Assembly: GCA_963920575.1 (NCBI GenBank)
Contig: OY986967.1
Coordinates: 14,068,061-14,132,060 of the forward strand
Direction of reading: 5' to 3'
Origin: Narthecium ossifragum
Taxonomy: Eukaryota; Streptophyta; Magnoliopsida; Dioscoreales; Nartheciaceae
Length of the DNA: 64,000 nucleotides
Shown in pieces: positions 57,278-64,000 of this stretch. The translations under genes and the position numbers were made by a program. Position 1 is the stretch's first letter; each line of letters opens with the position of its first letter. Under the pieces are notes generated by a model. The model had not been told where the DNA came from. It saw only the letters and a program-made list of their open reading frames with translations, and made no database searches.

Positions 57278-58217
57278 TCTATAGTATATGGGAGGGAGGT
57301 CAGGATTTATCTTCAAATAAATTCGACGGTTCTGATACAATCTAAAAGCTCGAGATCCTCACCAAAATTTGGTTCCCGCCCAAAATTCCTGCCCAAAAAC
57401 ACTCACTCATTCATCTCAATATCTAATACCAGCCATCCCATCCCCGTCACTAGGAAAAGGTCCCCGACCCCCTCTCTCATCTCCCATCCCCCTCTCCCTC
57501 TCCCTTCCCTTAAATGAGCTCCACACACCGTCGACCTCGCCCCGACGTCGTTGGCCACGCCCAACCCGCCGTCGGCTATCTCCCATCCCCTTCTCTCACT
57601 CTCTCCTCCCATAGAAGCTAGAAGGAGATCGAAAGGAAGGGAGAGAGAGGCGAGGAGGAAGGAGGCACAGTCGCGATCTAGAGGAGCACGAAGAGCTGGC
57701 CGCCCATCTGGTGCTCTCTCAGCTGGCGAACTCTGGAATGATGGCGAGGTTGACGTTGTCGCCAACAATCGGCAACATCGAGCGCCTCTGCCTTGACGTC
57801 GAGCTCCTCAACTCGGCCGTCTTCCCCGATCGCGACCCATCCCCCGATCTCCGTCATCCTCTCGCCAAGCAGGTTGCCGCCGCCATCAAGGGGCGGGTAT
57901 GTTGGCGGCGGGATAAAAGAGGTTAGGCTTGGATTTGTAACCCTAAGCCTTCCCTTACATGGGCCATTGATCTTTATGATTCAACGACTCAGATATGAAC
58001 CAATACAAAACCTAGAGCTATTTTTTTTAGCATTATTCGAGCAAAGATCCAAGGTTAAGACACTATTGGGTTTCGTAATTTTTGAATAAAAAGATCTACG
58101 CCTCTAGATAAATGGATATTGTAAATCTTCACTCTAGAATAATTGCTCAGACATTAACCAACTTATAAATCACAAAAAAATTATAATATCCGTGTCGTAA
58201 GCACGGGTATTTACTAG
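57278..58217 (+). mobile_element. Small non-autonomous Helitron with both termini
   Basis: 5' end A|TCTATAGTATATGGG (Helitrons begin TC, inserted after A). 3' end: hairpin CCGTG TCGTAAG CACGG (58190-58206), then GTATTTACTAG|T (CTAG terminus, T flank). 940 bp, no Rep/helicase gene, no terminal repeats, no target duplication, all as expected for a Helitron. It carries a GC-rich linker (57533-57585) and an exon-like fragment. Confidence 0.75.
57690..57897 (+). pseudogene. Exon-like fragment with splice donor inside the Helitron
   Basis: Plus-strand reading without stops: LVLSQLANSGMMARLT, IERLCLDVELLNSAVF and LRHPLAKQVAAAIKGR, ending at a strong donor (GCGG|gtatgt) at about 57897. Codon choice is GC-rich, unlike the AT-rich flanks. 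I do not recognise the family. Probably a first exon captured with its 5' leader. Confidence 0.4.
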
Positions 58218-59713
58218 TATATATATATGACATGCTTATCGAGAAACCGCTTGAAATCGAGAGAAATCAATAAACCGATTCGGGATCCAATTACGGCGTA
58301 ATCCAAGGTTAAACCCGTCAAAATCCTGATTAAAATATTATAATAATGACTATTTATCATCGGGAAATCATCACGAGAATACCGAGTCAAAAATAAACCG
58401 AAAATGCCAAATTCGAATCTACTATAACAAATCAACATATAAAAGATCGATCATCTTACCCAAGATGATCAATCATCTTACCCAAGTTGATCGATCATTC
58501 ATATGGGTGCTCACTGTCAAGGAGAAATGATCGATCTTCCCTCCCAAGGAAGATCGATCTTCCTTAAGGAAAATGATCGATCACGATACCCATGATCGAT
58601 CCCCTCCAAGTGCTCCCCCTGTCAAGAGAAATGATCGTTCTTTCCTCACAAAGAAGATCGGTCATCCTTCAGATGAGACAGAACAATTCAACAAAAGTGA
58701 TCGATCATTTTACCCAAATAATCGATCCTTCTACCCAAATAATCGATCCTTCATAAGTTGGCTGGAAATGTGAATAGTGGTCGAAATCTAATTTTTTGGA
58801 TTTCGACAATCAAAACTCGATGAAAACAAACCAAACTTGGTAGGCGTGTGCAATTGGATGTGGGGAATCTAACCACACTAAGAAATCTAACTTTGGATGA
58901 TCAAATCCTCTGAATTAAATCAAATTGCCCTAAAACCGACGAAACCAATGAAAAACTGAATTTGTTGGCTTTTATCTATCAAACGGCGATGAAATCCATT
59001 CAAACTTTGCATAAAGGTCTATTTGATGGTGGAGAATTCATTCTTGCAATAAAAACCGAACTCAGATCGTGAAATATCAAATCTAAGTCCGACCACGTCG
59101 AAAAACTGACAAAAATACGGAATCTGTCCGAAAGAATACAGAAATGAAACCATAGCTAGCTTCTAAACATAGCAAGGAACTAGAATACAAAAAATAAAAG
59201 CATTCTAACAAATACAACAGCCACAAATCAAATTAAAGCGATCCTAGGGTTACCAATCCATCAAAATTGGGTAGAAACACCTACATGTAGCAACAAGCAG
59301 GCGATCTACGAATCCCTCGCCTCTGATCTACGCGGATCCGGGCCCAAAATCCGCAACCCAAGCTCCAGCCGACAGCCAAGGGGAGAGAGAAAGGAGAGAA
59401 GGGAAAGAAAGGGGAGCGAGAGAAAAGAAAGGGCTATTTATAGAGATCTGAACTAATCTCGGCAGTCCGATTCGATCTTTCCCGATCGAGCTCTGATCTT
59501 TCGATCGAAAGCACTCCTAAGGTCCTAATCAATCACACATATCAATTCAAGGTAATGCGTGCAATGTGGGTGCAAAACTGACCTCCAGGGAGGAATTTTA
59601 CCAAATTGCCCCTGGGTCAAGAACAGCCATACGATCTTCCGATCGTACCGGACGCGGAACCAAACCAACAAGAAACGGCCCGTCGAGCCAGGTTAGAGGA
59701 ACGGGTACTCATA
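58218..59713 (-). repeat. Chromovirus-like LTR, minus orientation
   Basis: Adjoins pol remnants on its right like the 3' LTR at 29947-32238; the junction ggtactcataacctaacatc then cttaaaagaattt matches gtcctcacatcctaatacgc then ttaaaagaaat. Dense GATCGATC palindromes at 58441-58750 and 59460-59520. The left limit is the Helitron. Terminal bases are degenerate, so the element is old. Confidence 0.6.
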
Positions 59714-59829
59714 ACCTAACATCCTTAAAAGAATTTCCTCCCGAAATTCAAGTAAAGGTAGGGCCGAAACAAGAAGAATTGACTAATCCTAATGCCACGA
59801 AAGCCCACAACAAAGAGATTTACCTGCTG

Positions 59830-60290
59830 GGTCGAACAGTTGAGGGAACTCCCGGCGCATGCAGTCCTGTTGCTCCCACGTCAAACTCTCTGTACTGCTA
59901 TGTCTCCATATGATCATCAACAATGGTATCGATCTACCTGTCAGCACCTAATCCCGTTTGTCCATAATTTACACTGGTTGCTCCATGTAGGTGGCGTCCT
60001 CCTCGACTACGATGTCGTCGTGTCTGATCACGTGGGACGGATATGGAATATACTTCCTCAGTATCGACACGTGGAAGGTAGGGTAGACTGCTGGCATGTG
60101 TGGGGGTAGAGCTATCTGGTAGGCGACTGCTCCAACACGACTAACGATCTCGAAAGGGCATGTGGACCTCGGTGCTAACTTGCCCTTGTTGCGAAATCAG
60201 ATCGATCCTCTGCGTGGGCACACCTTCAGTAACGCTCTGTCGCCAACTGCGAACTCTAGGGGTCGTCGCTTGCGATCTGCGTAGCTCTTC
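59830..60290 (-). pseudogene. Integrase C-terminus and chromodomain remnant
   Basis: The minus strand reads RPLEFAVGDRALLKVC, a stop, KGKLAPRSTCPFEIVSR then VGAVAYQIALPPHMPAVY, PTFHVSILRKYIPYPSHV, and after more stops the chromodomain tail HSSTESLTWEQQ and RREFPQLFDP. It corresponds domain by domain to 32313-32771. At least three stops. No more upstream integrase is recognisable beyond about 60300. Confidence 0.8.
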
Positions 60291-60370
60291 TGTCTACTAT
60301 GTGCTGTCAGGAGTCTCTGTCTGATCTGAGCTAACCTCTCTAACAATAGTGATACGAGCGGTCAACTCGT

Positions 60371-61571
60371 AATCCTCTCGTATCGGGTCTCTACTGCTCC
60401 AATCGATCTGAATTGGCCTGATCGGACTTGATTTGAGTCCAATTGGCTTAATCTGGTTAGCTGGATCGGATCTGGCCCGAGCTGGTTCAAATCTGGCTGA
60501 GCCTGATAGGATAGGACTTGACTGGGTCAAGTCTAAGTTGATCTGGATCAGGCCGACCGGCTTGGATTGGGCTAAGTGATTGGATCCGGATTTGGTGGTT
60601 GAGTTGAATTGGATTGGACTGAGTCTGATTCAAGCTGGCTGAACCGGACTGGATCCATTGGCTGAGGATCACCGGAGTAGATCGCCGGCGTAGGGACGTC
60701 GACGGAGGTAGGGATATTGGCAGGAAGGGTCGTGGGGTGATGGGGAACAGATCCACCGGCTCAGATCTGGGAGATGGATGTAGGATTGGGCGGATCTGGG
60801 AGGTCGACGACGGTTTTAGAGGAGGTCGGCGTCGGTGATGACTACGGGGAGCTCGGCGGGGCTTGGAATGGTTGGTATCGGGTCTTGGGATGCCGAGGAA
60901 TGGTTTTAGGAAGGTTTGGGGGTGAGAACGGAGTCGGACAGGGGTTGACGGCGGTGGCTGTGAAGTGGGGAACGGTGAGGAGGTCGCCGGAGACGACGAT
61001 GGGTGGCGGGAAAGGTATGGCCGGAGTAGTGGGCTACAGGGGAGGTCAAAGGTGGCCTTTGTAGGTGACGGGGACGGCCTGAGAAGGCTGAGGGAAGGAT
61101 GGCCGGCGGTAGCTTGGCTAGGGCACGGGAGATAGGAAGAAGATGATGATGACGTGGCAGGGAAGCTGACGTGGCGATGACGTGGAGGAGAGAGAAAGTG
61201 ACGGGGAGAGAAAAATTCCGGTGGAGGTGATGCCGGCTGCGGAGAAGAAGACCGACGGGGAAGAAGGTGGATCAATGGTGGATTATCTGGTGGAAGCTAC
61301 ATTACCTCTACTCCTATAATATTCTACTCCTATGATATTCTATCAACTATTCTTAATTCTTCATCCATCATCATCATTCATAACCTAATACAAACTAATA
61401 AGCTCCTTTTATAGAGACCTTGACAGAGTCCTAATCCAACTAGAAAACCCCCTTGCTTAATTAGCAAGTAATAAGGCTTTCTAACTCAACTCAACTTCCT
61501 AACTCAAATGGACTCTTAATTAATTTCTAACAATCAAATATCAACTAGGACTCAAATAAATATAAAAGACT
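60371..61571. other. Unclassified sequence, probably retroelement-derived
   Basis: 60380-60660 is built of degenerate ggattgg/ctggctga/tctgatt words. 60660-61270 is GC-rich with a long but compositionally biased Pro/Ser frame on the minus strand. 61280-61570 is AT-rich. I recognise no protein motif or element end. Confidence 0.4.
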
Positions 61572-62153
61572 AAGGCCAAAAGGCAGTTCAGTACCATGTA
61601 GTTTTCCAGTTTTGCAGTTTTGTACCACGTACTTTCAAAATTATAAAAAAATGCTCCAAGTTACATAATAGTTGCAGTTTAGTACCCATCATCCGACGCC
61701 GTTACATATTTTAAGGCCAAAAGGTACTTTGGCACATTGTAGTTTAAATTTTTTTCAGTTTAGTACCACATTGTTTACAAATTACAAAAAAATGCCTGAA
61801 GTTACAAAACTGGTCATTTTGGATCCAACATACTTTTAAACAACGTGGTACTAAACTACAAATGCTCCAAGTTAAAAATGCTTCAGGTATAAACCCAGGT
61901 TAAAAATGCTCCAAGTTTTGTAACTTCAGACATTTTTTTGTAATTTTTAAATAATGTGATACTAAAATGCAAAAATTTTAAACTACAAGGTGTCAAAGTG
62001 CCTTTTGGCCTTAAAGTATGTAACGGCGTCGGTTGATGGGTACTAAACTGCAACTATTATGTAACTTGGAGTATTCTTTGATAATTTTTAAAGTACGTGG
62101 TACTAAACTACAAAACTGGAAAACTACAGGGTACTAAACTGCTTTTTGGCCTT
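61572..62153. mobile_element. Foldback (long inverted repeat) element, 582 bp
   Basis: The left half (aaggccaaaaggcagttcag, accacgtactttcaaaatta, agttacataatagttgcag) is mirrored almost to the centre by the right half (tttaaagtacgtggtactaa, gtactaaactgctttttggc). A second pair of ggccaaaaggtactttg/caaagtgccttttggcc lies inside (about 61713 and 61998), so the arms are themselves repeats. No transposase and no clear target duplication. Confidence 0.8.
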
Positions 62154-63343
62154 GAATCAAAAAAATCTCAGTTTAATCCAAGGGTTCGTTCTTCCGGTAT
62201 GATGATCCGTTTGATCGCGGTCTTCACCAAGTATCCTCAATTTACCCTAGCTAATGAACCCGTAACTAAGTGTTAATCAAGAATCCATTATGCTCTGAAG
62301 AACAATTATGAACCAAGAATTGTCTTAGCTTGAACCCGGCTTTGACATAAACTCATTCATAGATCTTGCAAGATTAGAGAATGAACCCTTGCCCACTCTA
62401 ACATAAAACAATCTCCAATACTTCTATTGGATAGATAAAGGTATTTAAGATCTCAGTTATAATAATGAATGAAACATGAATATAAACTGATTAAATAACC
62501 ATGATTTCAAAACATAGAATGATTCTGTTAGGCTACATCGGTATCTTAGAAAAGAAACTAGCCACTAATGTTCATCATGAAGACGACAAAAGTGGTCAAG
62601 GAAAAACAAAGAAAGAAGACAAAGAAAACAAAACCCTAACGCGGCTTCCTCTCCTCCTGATGCTCCAGAAAAGTCCTCCAAAAAGATCCCCCTTTGATAA
62701 CCCTAAGTATCCTATATATTGGCCTAAACTCGGGTTAGATCCGGGTCCGTTATATGCTCATTGCTGACCTGGCGGTCGACCGTCAACTGTACATATTAAT
62801 TTGGAAGAGCGGCAGTCGATTATCGCATTGACCCTCAGAAGTGTTTTTCTTGACAGAGGCTGACGGTCGATGCCACGGTCGATCGTGAGCATTTTGAGCG
62901 TGACGGTTGACCTCGCGGATGATGCGAAGGTCGACTGTGAGCATTTTGAGTGCGACAGTCGATCTCACGGATTATGCGACGGTCGATCGTCACTATTCAT
63001 TCAGCACTACACTCTGGTACCAAAAATGTTGTAACTTCATCTAGGAAACTCGGAATCACGAACTGTAAAATTTTCTCAGAAACTAGACTTCCAGAGCTTT
63101 CGAATAATATATGGCAGCACATCTGGTTCTTCATGAGCAGGTATAGTTTAATCTTCAAATTTGACCCATGTAATACAAATCAGCTTCTTTGCTCCTTTTA
63201 ATTCCAATTTCCTGCATTTTTCAACCAATCTTTGTGAAACACATATAAGTGTAAAAATAGTACTAAAGATGTTGATTAAAGGTAATAATCTAGAAATTGA
63301 TATGGTTATAAGACTGTTCATAGTGCACTTTCATGCACTCATC
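62154..63343 (-). repeat. Athila LTR, minus orientation, truncated
   Basis: Minus strand starts TGATGAGTGCATGAAAGTGC at 63343 and runs through the palindrome cluster (about 62770-62995) and TATA region to about 62157, where the foldback element begins. About 250 bp of the LTR 3' end are missing. It diverges clearly from the 16786 copy. No Athila internal sequence lies beside it, so it is a solo LTR remnant or a broken end. Confidence 0.85.
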
Positions 63344-63405
63344 ATTTGTTTAGAATGGTTAGGTGGACCCTGGATCGAAAGATCCGGGCTTGGGCTTGCG
63401 TGGGT
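63344..63405 (+). repeat. Tekay-like LTR fragment
   Basis: tttgtttagaatggttaggt then ggaccctggatcgaaaga matches the LTR near 28621-28680. Only about 60 bp, ending near 63405. Confidence 0.6.
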
Positions 63406-63540
63406 CCCTTCTTGGGATGGCTCAGTTCGACCTCTTATCACAAGGTCTGCCAAACATGTAGAAAGACGGCGTGAGAAGCCGTACTCTGCCTCAAACGGTG
63501 CAATGCCAGTGTTGAGCTGTCAACTGCTTTAGTACGCGAA
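63406..63540 (-). pseudogene. Chromovirus integrase scrap
   Basis: Minus-strand reading LNTGIAPFEAEYGFSRR then LSTCLAD resembles the TSIGMAPFEALYGRRCRTP..WAD box near the integrase end of Tekay-like elements. Upstream (to 63620) the frames are closed. Confidence 0.5.
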
Positions 63541-63620
63541 CCCTACCCTAGGGTATGATATCGTCGCCTGACATCCGCATCAATAACATGTGCTCCAAGC
63601 ATGTCACAAGAGAAATGAAT

Positions 63621-63989
63621 TGTGAGGACCTGTCCCTCTACTCCTGGGTCGGACCCGTGGCTCGTTTGATTGCTTCGCGTTGAGCGCGCGATCCGGTGGA
63701 TCAGATTGTTCTTGGACTGCAAGGGAATTTGGTAAATTACGTTTTGTCGGTTTGTTTCACACCTGCGTGTGCACACACTAACCATGTTTGTGTTAGTGTT
63801 TGATTAGAAAGGTTAGGTGGACCCGGAATCGAAACATCTGGGCTTGGGCTTGAGTTTTAGCCCAAGTCTAGCTTTCTGTACCTAAGGAATCGATCTTCCT
63901 TGCTAAAAGATCGATCCTTTAGTGCCAGAAAGTCAAACCAGTTCATCAAGGAAGATCCATCTCTTTCTGAGAAGAGATCGATCTCTCTG
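63621..63989 (+). repeat. Tekay-like LTR, 5' part
   Basis: TGTGAGGACCTGTCCCTC start, as in the other copies. Contains cgtgtgtgcacacactaacc-type sequence shared with 28571-28610 and AGATCGATCT-type palindromes from about 63890. Interrupted at 63989. Confidence 0.75.
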
Positions 63990-64000
63990 TGTCACGCCCC
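63990..64000 (-). repeat. Probable start of another Tekay-like LTR at the window edge
   Basis: TGTCACGCCCC resembles the TGTCGCGCCCC plus-strand start of minus-oriented LTRs at 20962, 29947 and 35780. Only 11 bases are visible. Confidence 0.45.

Noticed and set aside
60487..61275. 262-residue Pro/Ser-rich frame on the minus strand
   Set aside because: Low complexity, no domain, ends in degenerate repeat words. It may be leader or LTR sequence of an unidentified element.
61572..62153. Target duplication for the foldback element
   Set aside because: The flanks (aaaagact and gaatcaaa) do not match at 3-10 bp, so no duplication is claimed.
1..64000. tRNA or rRNA genes, CRISPR arrays, bacterial-type operons
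   Set aside because: None seen. The only tRNA-like matches are the complementary primer sites of retrotransposons, and the direct repeats are transposon-derived or simple tandem repeats.

Overview
This is a stretch of flowering-plant nuclear DNA, built almost wholly from nested transposable elements. The evidence is: Athila-type and Tekay/Del-type Ty3/gypsy retrotransposons with plant tRNA primer sites, Helitrons carrying intron-containing plant gene fragments, a Tourist-like MITE, and one intact plant-specific VQ-motif gene. The GC-rich, homopolymer-rich coding sequence of the VQ gene hints at a monocot, but I cannot place the species.

Layout. 1-7491: three nested elements cut by the left edge. 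The 3' part of a decayed Athila element (1-4647) lies in a minus-oriented chromovirus-like LTR (4648-6038), which lies in a plus-oriented LTR (6039-7491). 7492-12450: a low-copy island with short tandem repeats, a MITE and the only gene that looks intact and cellular, a VQ-motif regulator (10567-11121). 12451-40350: one degenerate Tekay-like element on the plus strand, split by three insertions with recognisable target-site duplications (TSDs): a solo LTR (15093-16646, TSD ACGCC), an Athila element (16786-28422, TSD GGTGT) that carries another solo LTR in its reverse transcriptase (20962-23075, TSD ATGCC), and a further solo LTR (28475-38738, TSD GCCAT/ACCAT). The last one is split by a Tekay-like element with two LTRs (29947-38058, TSD TGAGG). 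Removing the insertions leaves the host segments colinear with the internal region of the 29947-38058 element. 40351-42833: an LTR fragment and another solo LTR (41273-42719, TSD GCATG).

42834-58217 is the most unusual part. Three minus-strand Helitron-like 3' ends and one plus-strand Helitron with both termini surround a collection of cellular gene fragments. I recognise three in-phase exons of a KIN-14 kinesin, one exon of an ASCC3/BRR2-type helicase, a NAC-domain start, an AP2-domain start and a piece of photosystem I subunit III (PsaF). Several exon-like pieces with splice donors remain unidentified. Fragments left of a 200-N gap (56420-56619) are on the minus strand, those right of it on the plus strand, matching the Helitron ends on each side. 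A GC-rich motif recurs between the fragments and flips strand at the gap.

58218-64000: a minus-oriented chromovirus LTR with a decayed integrase/chromodomain, unclassified GC-rich DNA, a 582-bp foldback element, a truncated Athila LTR, and chromovirus LTR fragments running off the right edge.

A cross-cutting feature: LTRs of several families (Athila, Tekay-like and the unclassified solo-LTR family) carry short palindromes (GTCGAC or GATCGATC cores), in several of them clustered just upstream of the promoter. All coding retroelement genes here are broken. The most complete, the 16786-28422 Athila element, has a stop between gag and protease, a 1-bp frameshift near the integrase end and the solo-LTR insertion.
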